Shown here piece by piece: positions 1-10,566 of a DNA stretch of 64,000 nucleotides. This DNA comes from Brachypterus glaber (lineage: Eukaryota; Arthropoda; Insecta; Coleoptera; Kateretidae). Numbering within the stretch: the first letter of the stretch is position 1; each line of letters begins with the position of its first letter. The position numbers were made by a program, and so were the translations under genes. The DNA is taken from NCBI GenBank assembly GCA_958510825.1, contig OY294044.1:70692095-70756094 (forward strand), in the 5' to 3' direction. The notes under the pieces are model-generated. The model had not been told where the DNA came from, ran no database searches, and worked only from the letters and a program-made list of their open reading frames with translations.

Positions 1-61
1 ACTTTTTCCGGTTAAATCAGAAACGAGTATTCAGAAAATTACACCAACAGGTAGATTATGT
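1..61. repeat. Left fragment of tandem unit (copy A), interrupted by the retrotransposon
   Basis: These bases match 9772-9832 almost exactly (one visible difference, 'cagg' versus 'cagt'). They are the left part of a 419-bp unit. The rest of this copy resumes at 9414, after the inserted LTR element. Bases 58-61 (ATGT) are the left copy of the target-site duplication. Confidence 0.85.
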
Positions 62-2107
62 TGTACCGTAATTAATACGTTCACTGCCAACGGCTAGTTT
101 TGACAGCGGAGCAATGGGTATGGGCAAGGGAAAAATAGAAAGAATTGATTAATGTTGTTAGGGGCGCCAGTTACTTTAGCTTTTACTCCTTTAGGTAAGT
201 AACAACCTAGTGTAAATACTTAAGCTTTTCAGTTTGAGAAAATATAACCCCTAAATAAAATAAGATAATTCATTTGAGAAATTTATTATAAATAAACTTA
301 ATGAAAGCACATCAAGTAATGTATTAATAAATATAAAAAAATATGTGTAATTATATTAAGATATAATTAAAGAAATCTTAATAAAAATTACTAAATTCAG
401 AAGTCATTCGACTTAAATGTATAAAGAAAACATGAAGTTCAGCAAGCACCAAGAAATGTATGTAAACAACAATCATTTCTTGCAGTGTATAAAAGTCATG
501 CTTAAATTAGAAATCATTTAATCAAAAGTATGATATTTAATAATTAATAAATGAGATTAAATGTTTTAAAAAAAATAAGTACCTAAAAATGAACAAAAGC
601 CAGAAGGGCATATAATATTAATCAATACTATATCAGATCTGATAAAGTTTACAGTTATAAGAATATTGAAATAAAAGAATTTAAAAATATGAAATATTGC
701 TTTCAAAAGTTTTCAGAATGAGTACTTAGCTGGTTTCTGCAAAATCCATGAGGTATGAATTCCATCGTCTCCATCTGTGCAAGTCTCCCCTATGCTGATG
801 AATTCATTTCTCAAATGAAAGAAAAAAAAATATAGGCTGTCCCATCTACTTTGGAAAAATTATCTTCCAGGATAAAATGTACGATTGAAAATGTTGTCCG
901 GGATTAAATATGCTTTTGAAAATTATGTCCAATATAAAATTGTCTGCTAGACAGTCATATAGAATTTATCTATGCCGAAAAATACAGAACCATGTTCCAA
1001 CAGAACATCACTCCATGCGGAGAACTTGTATATCAAATATACCAAAATAAACTTCAACCCAAATTAATGTAATTCCATATTAATGGTATAGAAATGGTGA
1101 GTAATTAATGGTCTAGTGATTGTGCTTAATTAATGGTAATAATGGTGGTCTCATTCTAAGTCTTCGATGTCCATCGAAACGTTATGAATGCATAATTGTA
1201 GAAAATACCAGTTATAATATCTTCCGCATTGTTTAAATATTCATTTTCACTAACTTTAAATAAAAATACATGAAGGATTACTTCGATGATTACAGAAAAT
1301 AAACACTCGTCAAAATGAGACCACCATTGTACAGAGTTCATCAAGAAAAAGCGAAAATCGACCTTATCAACCGGTATGAACCCTTCAGGTGAATAAAATC
1401 CTATTTCTGAACTATTAGCGACATCTATGCAAGTCATTATCAACTACAGTTTTACCGTATAGGATTCCTAATAAAGGTAACTGAAACGACACCAAAAATA
1501 ATAACTAATTAAAAGAATGTTTCCTACTAAATCTGTATTAGTGATATCTAACCTCAAAATATTACTCTAAGAAACAAATATAAACAATACTTATTGTTTA
1601 TCAGCAAAACTAATAAAAATACGAACAGAATACTAAGTGTCCTGTGAACTAAGTATAAACAAAATACTGAATCTAAGTGAGCAGTTCCAGCAAACTATTT
1701 TCAACAAATTCTGGATTATCCCGAAGGGATAATCATACACAACTTTCCACAAGAGAGACAAGCTACAGGTGAAAGCCAGTGAAATCCAACCCTCAATAGA
1801 CTCTGAAACATATAAAAACCAGGTAAGTCCATAGACAAATGCACTATAGAGAAATAAGTCATATGATTCTTTATTATTAAAAATCATATTCTAATTATGT
1901 TTTCTTTATGTTATTTTCAGGTAGAACTATGGAATAGAGACTCATATGGTTAGAATTCAGTTCCTGCTACAAAATAGTCCCAGATACAAAATAGTTCTGT
2001 ACGTACGTAACTATTTATATACAAAATAAACATAAATTATAACGTAAGTAAACGAATAGTTTAATTAACCCTTGCTATATTACAAAGTGACGATTTATGT
2101 CGTTACA
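62..2107 (-). repeat. 3' LTR of the gypsy element
   Basis: Direct repeat of 7364-9409 at a constant offset of 7302. In element orientation it begins TGTAAC (2107 side) and ends GGTACA (62 side). It carries two small open frames on the minus strand, 1156-1443 (95 codons) and 1633-1887 (84 codons), repeated unchanged in the other LTR. I do not recognise either product. The 84-residue one is rich in hydrophobic residues. Confidence 0.95.
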
Positions 2108-2125
2108 CATGCCCCCTCCAAAAAT
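2108..2125 (-). other. Polypurine tract next to the 3' LTR
   Basis: On the minus strand the bases just before the 3' LTR read TTGGAGGGGGCATG and then TGTAAC. The purine run GGAGGGGG (2112-2119) is the expected plus-strand primer position for a minus-strand element. Confidence 0.8.
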
Positions 2126-2673
2126 AATAAAAATATTTAATATACAAAAAATATTTTTATACCAAACTCTAAAACTATTTAACTTAAATAGCTAAAATAT
2201 ATACTATATTTTATTTAATATAATCAACAAAAAAATACAATACTTTATGTAAATCATTTGAAATACTACTTGATAATTAACAATAGCTAAGCTTGATAAC
2301 TACGTGTATCATCCGCCTACTCTTATGTAGAACATAATTTTGGGACTTTATCGGTGTGTGTCATAAACAGGTAATTATAAATGTTGTGTTTATTATAAAC
2401 AGGTAATTGTCATAATCAGGTAATTGTCATAATCGGGTAATTGTCATAATTAATTTTGTTTTTCTTTTTAGCTAAGTTTTATCAAGATAAAAAAATAGAA
2501 ATAAGACTTGACTGTGTGCACCAGAATTCTCTTCTACAAAAAATATATTTATATATTTTTTTTACTACTATATACAAAAGTTTTGGGTACCCTTTAAATA
2601 TTTTCAATACATTGATATTTTTTTTAAATATCATTCCGAATGATACTAAGAAAATATTCTTATTTAATCAAAT
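2126..2673. other. AT-rich untranslated segment between pol and polypurine tract, with a 17-bp triple repeat
   Basis: No convincing gene. At about 2400-2450 a 17-bp unit (CAGGTAATTGTCATAAT, with a C to G change in the third copy) occurs three times in tandem. A plus-strand open frame at 2456 is low-complexity and is not supported. Confidence 0.6.
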
Positions 2674-5484
2674 CTAGCCAACTGAAATGTCACTATTCGA
2701 TCCAAAATATTTCTTTAGATCTTTAACATGCCAGTCGCCTCTTTGACCATCTGCATTTTCCAAAATATACACTAACTTTGACTTTTTCGCAACAACTTTG
2801 CAAAGTATGTACTTTGGAGCAAGTTTTGCAGCAAAACTTTTACTAGCATCTGAGAGTACTTTGTTTCGTCTCCAAACTTTTTCACCTATATCAAAATTTA
2901 CTTCACGCTTGCGCAAATCATAAGTACGCTTATTTCGATCATAAGCTTTATGTAAATATTTCTTTACATCAATAAAAATCTCTTTAAGATTTCCCAAGTC
3001 TTGACTATACGAGTCTCTGTCACAAGGTTCTAATTTAACACCATCAGTCGATGTCATTTTGCCATAATAAGTTCCTGTGATAGGTACATTCCTCCCAAAA
3101 TTAAGAAATGCCGGCGTATACCCCGTAACTTCATTTACAGACGTTCGTAAAGCTAGACCTATTTTTGCTAAATTTTTACACCATTCTTTTTGATTATCTT
3201 TTATATATGATCTTATAGCAGTAGAAATTGTGCGATGTTGCCTTTCCGTCGGATTATTTTGACTATGGTAAAGTGCATTAAACCAAATTTTCTGTACATT
3301 ATATTCATCTGCTAATTTTTTAAAAACTTTACCAGCAAATTGTTTTCCATTATCGACAATTAAAAATTGACAGACTCCGTAAACTAAAAAAACTTCATTC
3401 TCAATGAATTTACATATTGCATTTGCAGTAGCTTCCCTTAAAGGATGTAATAATGTATACTTTGTAAACCAGTCTGACACAACTAAAAGATAACAAAAAC
3501 CTTTAGAACTTCTGGGAAATGGTCCCTGCAAATCGCATGAAATAACTTGCCACGGATAATTTACTTCTTTTTCACGACCCATCAATCCAAAACGTGCAGA
3601 ATTACTAACTTTTTGTGATTGACAAATATTACAACATCTTACATACTTTAAAATATCTTTACGCATTTTTGGCCAAAAATATGTTTCTGAAATTCTATGA
3701 AAAGTTTTAAAAAATCCCATATGAGAAGCTAATACATCGTCATGACATTCTTTTAGTACTTGTTTACGACATTTTTGAGGCACTAACAATTTCCACTCTA
3801 TAATATTACTTTTTACTTTTGTCTTGGTCGGTATGAACTTATAAATATTATCATCAATAACTTTAAATTGCGGATATGAATCTGGACTCTTAACAATTTT
3901 TTCCCTCAACTGAATATAATATTTATCACTATTATAATCATTTACATTAAAATTAATTAAATTTACATCTGGAAAAATTGATTTTTCTGGTTCTATTCTA
4001 TCAAAAGCTCTGGATAACCCATCAGCTACTACATTTAATTTACCTCTACGATATACAATATCCATATCATATTGCTGTAATTTTAATGACCATCTAGCCA
4101 AGCGACCAGAGGGATCTTTCATATTACTCAAATATTTTAAAGAAGAATGATCTGTAATTACTGTGAATTTAACACCTTCAATATATGGTCTAAACCTATC
4201 TATAGCAAACAAAACAGCTAAACATTCCTTTTCACCTACAGAATATTTTATTTCACTACGTGTTAAAGCTCTACTAGCATAAGCTATTACTTTTTCTTGA
4301 CCATCTTGCGTTTGTGTTAATATGGAACCGAGGCCAACTAAAGAAGCATCACATTGTATAACAAATGGTAAAGAAAAATTGGGACTTGCTAAAGCCGGAG
4401 CATTTATTAAAGATTCCTTCAACAATAAAAAAGCTTTTTCTGCATCAGTATTCCAACTAATGGCTTGTTTTTTACCTTTGCCCTTTAAAAGTGAATTTAA
4501 TGGACTAACAATTGTTGAAAAATTCCTAACAAATCTACGATACCACGAAGCTACACCTAAAAATCGTTTTATCTCTGTACTATTTGTTGGTCTAGGATAG
4601 TTTATTATTGCTTCTACTTTTTGCGGATCGGTTCTTAAACCAAAATTATCAATTACAAAACCTAAATACTTAAGTGATTTTCTAAAAAAATTACTTTTTT
4701 CAAAATTTATTGTAAGATTAGCAGATTTTAATTTTTCATGTACTATTTGAAGTAATTTAATATGTTCCTCAAATGTTTTTGATACTATTATAATGTCATC
4801 AATATAAACAAATATATTTGGATAAAAGGAGAAAGGAAAAAGTTTATCCATTAATCTTTGCTGACTTTGTGTTCCATTTTTGAGTCCATAACACATTACA
4901 TTAAATTCAAATAGTCCCCTACCAGGTACGGAAAATGCAGTTTTTTCTTTAGCAGTTTTTGTAAGTGGAATCTGCCAAAAAGCATTTTTTAAATCTATAC
5001 TTGATATATATTTTGCATCGCCTAATAAACTTAAAATGGAGTCTATCCTTGGTAAAGGATGTGAATCACCTTTTGTAATAGAATTTAATTTACGTCCATC
5101 AAAACAAAAACGGTATGTACCATTAGCTTTTTTTACTAATAAAACTGGTGAATTAAAATCAGAATAAGATGGTGAAACTATATCATCTTTTAACATTTTA
5201 TCTAACTCTTTATGTAAAATTTCTATTAAATAAGGTGACAAAGGATATTGACGCATTTTAAAAGGTTTATTATCTCCTGTATCTATATCATGTTCTATTA
5301 AATTTGTTCTACCTATTTTTTCGCTATATAATTCTTTAAATAAACTAACAAATTTATTTGCTATCTTTTTCTGTTCGTCTGTCAAGTCACATAAGCCTAC
5401 TGAATTATCTTTATATCCACATTTATAACAAAACTTTGTTCTTTTAGCTAAACATATGATTTGGTTGGTTACAGTTATAACAAA
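2674..5484 (-). CDS. pol: Gypsy pol: reverse transcriptase, RNase H and integrase (no protease)
   Basis: The frame is open from 5484, overlaps the gag end by 41 nt and is shifted by +1 relative to it. Its first part encodes a zinc-knuckle remnant (FCYKCG...LC) that runs straight into the segment before RT (LTDEQKK). Counting residues from that TDEQ: RT has SSIDLKNAFW near 131 and YIDD near 194-197. RNase H has QCDAS near 346, E near 386, TDHSS near 412 and ADGLSR near 455. The integrase zinc-binding H/H/C/C lies near 548-588. The catalytic triad is D about 618, D about 678 and E about 714, with 35-residue D-E spacing. A GPY/F-like C-terminal module lies near 830-890, and there is no chromodomain. 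No D-S/T-G aspartic protease motif lies between knuckle and RT, where gypsy elements normally keep one. RT, RNase H and integrase have intact frames and catalytic residues. The product would synthesise and integrate element DNA but needs a protease supplied from elsewhere, or the copy is defective. Confidence 0.93.
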   Translation of the reverse strand, partial: FVITVTNQIICLAKRTKFCYKCGYKDNSVGLCDLTDEQKKIANKFVSLFKELYSEKIGRTNLIEHDIDTGDNKPFKMRQYPLSPYLIEILHKELDKMLKDDIVSPSYSDFNSPVLLVKKANGTYRFCFDGRKLNSITKGDSHPLPRIDSILSLLGDAKYISSIDLKNAFWQIPLTKTAKEKTAFSVPGRGLFEFNVMCYGLKNGTQSQQRLMDKLFPFSFYPNIFVYIDDIIIVSKTFEEHIKLLQIVHEKLKSANLTINFEKSNFFRKSLKYLGFVIDNFGLRTDPQKVEAIINYPRPTNSTEIKRFLGVASWYRRFVRNFSTIVSPLNSLLKGKGKKQAISWNTDAEKAFLLLKESLINAPALASPNFSLPFVIQCDASLVGLGSILTQTQDGQEKVIAYASRALTRSEIKYSVGEKECLAVLFAIDRFRPYIEGVKFTVITDHSSLKYLSNMKDPSGRLARWSLKLQQYDMDIVYRRGKLNVVADGLSRAFDRIEPEKSIFPDVNLINFNVNDYNSDKYYIQLREKIVKSPDSYPQFKVIDDNIYKFIPTKTKVKSNIIEWKLLVPQKCRKQVLKECHDDVLASHMGFFKTFHRISETYFWPKMRKDILKYVRCCNICQSQKVSNSARFGLMGREKEVNYPWQVISCDLQGPFPRSSKGFCYLLVVSDWFTKYTLLHPLREATANAICKFIENEVFLVYGVCQFLIVDNGKQFAGKVFKKLADEYNVQKIWFNALYHSQNNPTERQHRTISTAIRSYIKDNQKEWCKNLAKIGLALRTSVNEVTGYTPAFLNFGRNVPITGTYYGKMTSTDGVKLEPCDRDSYSQDLGNLKEIFIDVKKYLHKAYDRNKRTYDLRKREVNFDIGEKVWRRNKVLSDASKSFAAKLAPKYILCKVVAKKSKLVYILENADGQRGDWHVKDLKKYFGSNSDISVG

Positions 5485-6757
5485 TTACTTGTCTACTTTT
5501 ATTATTACTACTCTGTGTATTATTAAAGCTTTGATTGGTACTTTGACTAATTTGAGAAACTTGACTACTATTACATACTGAACTTTGACGAGTAGAGGAA
5601 GATGGGGTAAGTTTGGACACTGTGGTATTATGACTACAATTACATTTACTACTAAAATTTTGATTTATATCCGAACTTAGGACATTTACTTTATTAACTG
5701 CTTTATTTTTTGTTACACTTTTACCTGCTATGCTCTTTTGTTTTAATTGATAAGCTTCATCTATTCTTTTACAACTGTCCTTTAAATCTTCTAAATCATT
5801 TATTTCTATAAGTGATAATGGTGTAAAATAATGTGGTAATATTCTTTCTCTAATCGTCTTAAGTCTAGTATATAAACTTGCAGCATGAATTAAACGTTTA
5901 AACAAGGTTTCCATAGCACCTATAAAAATTGCAATAGATTCATCGGGATTTTGATATCTAGAACGGATATCATCCCATGTTCTATCATCTATGTTAGCTG
6001 GAAGAAAATCTTTTTTTAATGCTTGAATTATTTGAGACCATGAATTTAAATTATCTTTAATTGAGAGAAACCATGACAATGCTGGTTCTTTGAATAAGTC
6101 ATATGCAGATTTAAATAACATTTCGTCTGTAACATTTCTACTTATTTTCATATATTCAACTTGCTCAATAAAATTTAAAACATTAGACTTTCCATCAAAA
6201 TTAATATTCCATTTATAAACTGGTACTGATTTTAAATAATCATTATCTTTTTTACTAGAAACATTAGGACTAAACTGTGTACTATTATGTAATGAAATAT
6301 TATTATTTACTTGAGTAAGTTCTGAATTTTTACCAGATTTTTCATAAAGATCTAAAATATCTGCTTCTATTTCTAAACAAGTTGCTTTAGTTATTTCTAA
6401 AAATTGAATACGTCTAACTTTATTTTCTTCTACTTCAGGAAAACGTTGCAGACGATTTGTTACATGTACTAAATAAGTTTTTAATTTTCTTAAATCGGCT
6501 AAACTATAATCACCATGATATTCTACAATTTCTGAAGATATACTATCTAAAATTCTATTAATATTTTCCACTTCACTGTTAAAATTAAAAGTCGGATCTA
6601 CATATTTTACTTTAGGATCTTCCCTAGCTATGGCTCTACCTAAAACTTTAATTCTAGATGCTCTATTATTTTTTGCTGTTAAATGTCTTATACGAAGTTC
6701 ATAATTTACCATTTCTGCAGTCAAAAATCTAATTTCCATTTTATCCAAATCTTCCAT
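5444..6757 (-). CDS. gag: Gypsy Gag, truncated at the zinc knuckle
   Basis: 437 codons starting at ATG 6757, downstream of the leader and primer-binding site. The centre (about residues 190-310) resembles the retrotransposon gag capsid domain, with WNINFDGKSNVLNFIEQVEY, a PALSWFLSIKD stretch and DESIAIFIGAM. The N-terminal half is charged and probably helical, and a Ser/Thr/Gln/Asn-rich linker follows. The frame ends in an incomplete CCHC knuckle (CYNCNQPNH then stop) lacking the last cysteine. A second knuckle-like stretch continues in the pol frame. The +1 shift could be programmed or could be a small indel. The missing cysteine in both frames favours damage. Confidence 0.9.
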   Translation of the reverse strand: MEDLDKMEIRFLTAEMVNYELRIRHLTAKNNRASRIKVLGRAIAREDPKVKYVDPTFNFNSEVENINRILDSISSEIVEYHGDYSLADLRKLKTYLVHVTNRLQRFPEVEENKVRRIQFLEITKATCLEIEADILDLYEKSGKNSELTQVNNNISLHNSTQFSPNVSSKKDNDYLKSVPVYKWNINFDGKSNVLNFIEQVEYMKISRNVTDEMLFKSAYDLFKEPALSWFLSIKDNLNSWSQIIQALKKDFLPANIDDRTWDDIRSRYQNPDESIAIFIGAMETLFKRLIHAASLYTRLKTIRERILPHYFTPLSLIEINDLEDLKDSCKRIDEAYQLKQKSIAGKSVTKNKAVNKVNVLSSDINQNFSSKCNCSHNTTVSKLTPSSSTRQSSVCNSSQVSQISQSTNQSFNNTQSSNNKSRQVICYNCNQPNHMFS

Positions 6758-7340
6758 TTTGAATATTTATTTTTCAAAATTTAAATTCAATTTACTCAAA
6801 ATATTTATTTTATAATAAAATATTTATACTGTACCACAAATTATTTTTTTTTTGTGTACACTGTTCAACAAAGTTTTTGCATACTTTGGAAAATTTCCCA
6901 AATATGTCAAAAAAATACTAAATTATTATTTATCTCAATTGGACAAATTAATAATTATAAATAGTCTCCAAAACTACAAAATTAGCTAATATTTATTCAT
7001 ATCCTTCGCATAAATAAATACCCTATTATCTATTTATTTCTATTGAATAAAAGATAATTTCTAGAAAAACTGAACCCACGCCAAAATTTCTCTATTCCAT
7101 GTTATTCCATAAAATTCAGAAAAAACATAAAAAACACATATCTGATATATCTTATCAGATTAACTCTAATTTGACTTAATTTTCAACAAAAAATATTTTA
7201 TTCAACAGTTATATGTAGTTTTTCTCAAAATGAACTTTAAGTTACACTGAAAAAAAAATAAGCTTTAGATTTTTATAAAAAATACACTGAGAAAAATGGA
7301 GTAAAATTAAAAAAACAAGTGTTCTATCTATCCAAATACC
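6758..7340 (-). other. Untranslated leader of the gypsy element
   Basis: About 580 bp between the primer-binding site and the gag start, very AT-rich and with no open frame of note. It is the position of an RNA leader and packaging region. No motif is recognisable. Confidence 0.6.
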
Positions 7341-7356
7341 ACGTTCTTGGGCGCCA
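7341..7356 (-). other. Primer-binding site, tRNA-Lys-like
   Basis: Read on the minus strand this is TGGCGCCCAAGAACGT. TGGCGCCCAA is the form used by elements primed with tRNA-Lys (known for Drosophila gypsy). It lies 7 nt inside the 5' LTR end. The match weakens after the first 10 bases, so the exact tRNA is an inference. Confidence 0.7.
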
Positions 7357-7363
7357 ATATTAG

Positions 7364-9409
7364 TGTACCGTAATTAATACGTTCACTGCCAACGGCTAGT
7401 TTTGACAGCGGAGCAATGGGTATGGGCAAGGGAAAAATAGAAAGAATTGATTAATGTTGTTAGGGGCGCCAGTTACTTTAGCTTTTACTCCTTTAGGTAA
7501 GTAACAACCTAGTGTAAATACTTAAGCTTTTCAGTTTGAGAAAATATAACCCCTAAATAAAATAAGATAATTCATTTGAGAAATTTATTATAAATAAACT
7601 TAATGAAAGCACATCAAGTAATGTATTAATAAATATAAAAAAATATGTGTAATTATATTAAGATATAATTAAAGAAATCTTAATAAAAATTACTAAATTC
7701 AGAAGTCATTCGACTTAAATGTATAAAGAAAACATGAAGTTCAGCAAGCACCAAGAAATGTATGTAAACAACAATCATTTCTTGCAGTGTATAAAAGTCA
7801 TGCTTAAATTAGAAATCATTTAATCAAAAGTATGATATTTAATAATTAATAAATGAGATTAAATGTTTTAAAAAAAATAAGTACCTAAAAATGAACAAAA
7901 GCCAGAAGGGCATATAATATTAATCAATACTATATCAGATCTGATAAAGTTTACAGTTATAAGAATATTGAAATAAAAGAATTTAAAAATATGAAATATT
8001 GCTTTCAAAAGTTTTCAGAATGAGTACTTAGCTGGTTTCTGCAAAATCCATGAGGTATGAATTCCATCGTCTCCATCTGTGCAAGTCTCCCCTATGCTGA
8101 TGAATTCATTTCTCAAATGAAAGAAAAAAAAATATAGGCTGTCCCATCTACTTTGGAAAAATTATCTTCCAGGATAAAATGTACGATTGAAAATGTTGTC
8201 CGGGATTAAATATGCTTTTGAAAATTATGTCCAATATAAAATTGTCTGCTAGACAGTCATATAGAATTTATCTATGCCGAAAAATACAGAACCATGTTCC
8301 AACAGAACATCACTCCATGCGGAGAACTTGTATATCAAATATACCAAAATAAACTTCAACCCAAATTAATGTAATTCCATATTAATGGTATAGAAATGGT
8401 GAGTAATTAATGGTCTAGTGATTGTGCTTAATTAATGGTAATAATGGTGGTCTCATTCTAAGTCTTCGATGTCCATCGAAACGTTATGAATGCATAATTG
8501 TAGAAAATACCAGTTATAATATCTTCCGCATTGTTTAAATATTCATTTTCACTAACTTTAAATAAAAATACATGAAGGATTACTTCGATGATTACAGAAA
8601 ATAAACACTCGTCAAAATGAGACCACCATTGTACAGAGTTCATCAAGAAAAAGCGAAAATCGACCTTATCAACCGGTATGAACCCTTCAGGTGAATAAAA
8701 TCCTATTTCTGAACTATTAGCGACATCTATGCAAGTCATTATCAACTACAGTTTTACCGTATAGGATTCCTAATAAAGGTAACTGAAACGACACCAAAAA
8801 TAATAACTAATTAAAAGAATGTTTCCTACTAAATCTGTATTAGTGATATCTAACCTCAAAATATTACTCTAAGAAACAAATATAAACAATACTTATTGTT
8901 TATCAGCAAAACTAATAAAAATACGAACAGAATACTAAGTGTCCTGTGAACTAAGTATAAACAAAATACTGAATCTAAGTGAGCAGTTCCAGCAAACTAT
9001 TTTCAACAAATTCTGGATTATCCCGAAGGGATAATCATACACAACTTTCCACAAGAGAGACAAGCTACAGGTGAAAGCCAGTGAAATCCAACCCTCAATA
9101 GACTCTGAAACATATAAAAACCAGGTAAGTCCATAGACAAATGCACTATAGAGAAATAAGTCATATGATTCTTTATTATTAAAAATCATATTCTAATTAT
9201 GTTTTCTTTATGTTATTTTCAGGTAGAACTATGGAATAGAGACTCATATGGTTAGAATTCAGTTCCTGCTACAAAATAGTCCCAGATACAAAATAGTTCT
9301 GTACGTACGTAACTATTTATATACAAAATAAACATAAATTATAACGTAAGTAAACGAATAGTTTAATTAACCCTTGCTATATTACAAAGTGACGATTTAT
9401 GTCGTTACA
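7364..9409 (-). repeat. 5' LTR of the gypsy element
   Basis: Same sequence as 62-2107 in every stretch compared. It is the promoter-side LTR because gag-pol reads leftward from it. It contains the same two open frames, at 8458-8745 and 8935-9189 on the minus strand. A TATA-like box sits about 90 nt from its outer end, so if used most of the LTR would be transcribed R-U5 sequence including both frames. Confidence 0.95.
9313..9323 (-). promoter_or_regulatory. Candidate TATA box of the 5' LTR
   Basis: The minus strand reads TATATAAATAG, about 87-97 nt from the LTR outer edge. The position fits a short U3 with a core promoter. There is no experimental or comparative support. Confidence 0.4.
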
Positions 9410-9413
9410 ATGT

Positions 9414-9771
9414 TCTTAGATAAAACTTTGCTTAAAGAAGCACATCTCTATCTTATTACACAAAATAAATAAAGGTACTGTACCATTTAAAAGATAACCC
9501 TGTATAAATGGAATTCAGAGCCGGCCTTTGCAAGACACCGAGTGAATCCCTTGATTCAAGACTTCAACTCCAAGGGGCATGCAAATTTTCCATGACTAAA
9601 AAAAAAAAGGGTATTTTTCACTGAAAAAAGCGTCATCAGTAAATTTATCGTTGTATTGTTTCCTCTTAAACTATTAATTTTAGAATAGCAGTTGTAGTTA
9701 AGTTTTTTCGAAGAGTTATACCATTGATCAAATAAGACTAAAGTATACAGAGTATCCCATTTAAAAACCAA
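9414..9771. repeat. Right part of tandem unit copy A
   Basis: Continues the unit begun at 1-61. It is nearly identical to 9833 onward (period 419 bp) up to the stretch 'ggggcatgcaaatttt', where a short A-rich segment present here is missing in copy B. It contains a GC-richer core (cagagccggcctttgcaaga) similar to 10290-10345. The family is not recognised. Confidence 0.85.
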
Positions 9772-10062
9772 ACTTTTTCCGGTTAAATCAGAAACGAGTA
9801 TTCAGAAAATTACACCAACAGTTAGATTATGTTCTTAGATAAAACTTTGCTTAAAGAAGCACATCTCTATCTTATTACACAAAATAAATAAAGGTACTGT
9901 ACCATTTAAAAGATAACCCTGTATAAATGGAATTCAGAGCCGGCCTTTGCAAGACACCGAGTGAATCCCTTGATTCAAGACTTCAACTCCAAGGGGCATG
10001 CAAATTTTGGTATTTTTCACTGAAAAAAGCGTCATCAGTAAATTTATCGTTGTATTGTTTCC
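9772..10062. repeat. Tandem unit copy B, with the uninterrupted retrotransposon target
   Basis: Matches 1-61 joined to 9414-9690. The join ATTATGTTCTTAG at 9827-9839 is the empty version of the site occupied by the gypsy element in copy A, with one ATGT. Similarity stops near 10062. Confidence 0.85.
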
Positions 10063-10566
10063 TTTATATGTAGTACAATATAAAAAAATCCAGTTTATCC
10101 ACATTATTAATTTCATCATCAATGTGATTTAATGCATCACAGGCTTATAAGATGGGTTTATAAAAAAATAGTCACTAAAGTAAAAAATTGATATATAAAA
10201 TTACACAAAAGAGTGGGAAGAATTATTCAAGAAGTTTACTGTTTTCACGAAAGTTTGTTATCTGGAAAAAATACCACAGGGGCAACGCCCAGAGCCGGCG
10301 TAAATCAAGTGAACCCCCTGCTTCAGGGCGCCATCCTAAAGGGGCGCCGTCGAGGGGAGTTTTTTTTTTTTAGTTGTCAAAATATGAGGGGGTTAAACTT
10401 TTGTTTTCTGTGAGGGCAGTAAGTAAAGCTTTTTTCAGAAGCAAGGAAATTTTTTTTTTAGTAGGGTGAATCTTTTTTGTTTTTTCAGAGGTGAGGACGC
10501 TTTTTTTTTAGTCATCAGAATCATCATCAAAAACTAAGAAAAAGAGTTTCTATACATGTAGGTCGA
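10063..10566. other. Non-coding stretch with a GC-rich repeat-like core
   Basis: No gene seen. 10280-10345 is GC-rich and self-complementary in part (gcgccatcctaaaggggcgc) and resembles the core of the 419-bp unit (agagccggc... ccctt/gattcaa...). Long T-runs follow to 10512. It is probably an old transposon end of unknown class. Two short plus-strand frames here are not credible genes. Confidence 0.4.

Larger units (their letters stand above)
62..9409 (-). mobile_element. Ty3/gypsy-type LTR retrotransposon, 9348 bp, minus strand, lacking a protease region
   Basis: Two 2046-bp LTRs (62-2107 and 7364-9409) bracket 5256 bp of internal sequence. The LTR ends are TG..CA. A 4-bp duplication, ATGT, flanks the element (58-61 and 9410-9413), as expected of retroviral-type integration. 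On the minus strand the order is 5' LTR, primer-binding site, gag, pol (RT, RNase H, integrase), polypurine tract, 3' LTR. RT before integrase places it in Ty3/gypsy rather than copia. No env-like frame is present. The LTRs have the same length, and every stretch I compared by eye was identical, so the insertion looks young. Odd features are the missing protease segment between gag and RT, the gag frame break, and the unusually long LTRs. Confidence 0.95.

Noticed and set aside
2456..2677. Plus-strand 73-codon frame
   Set aside because: Low-complexity AT-rich sequence between pol and the LTR, antisense to the element; no family features.
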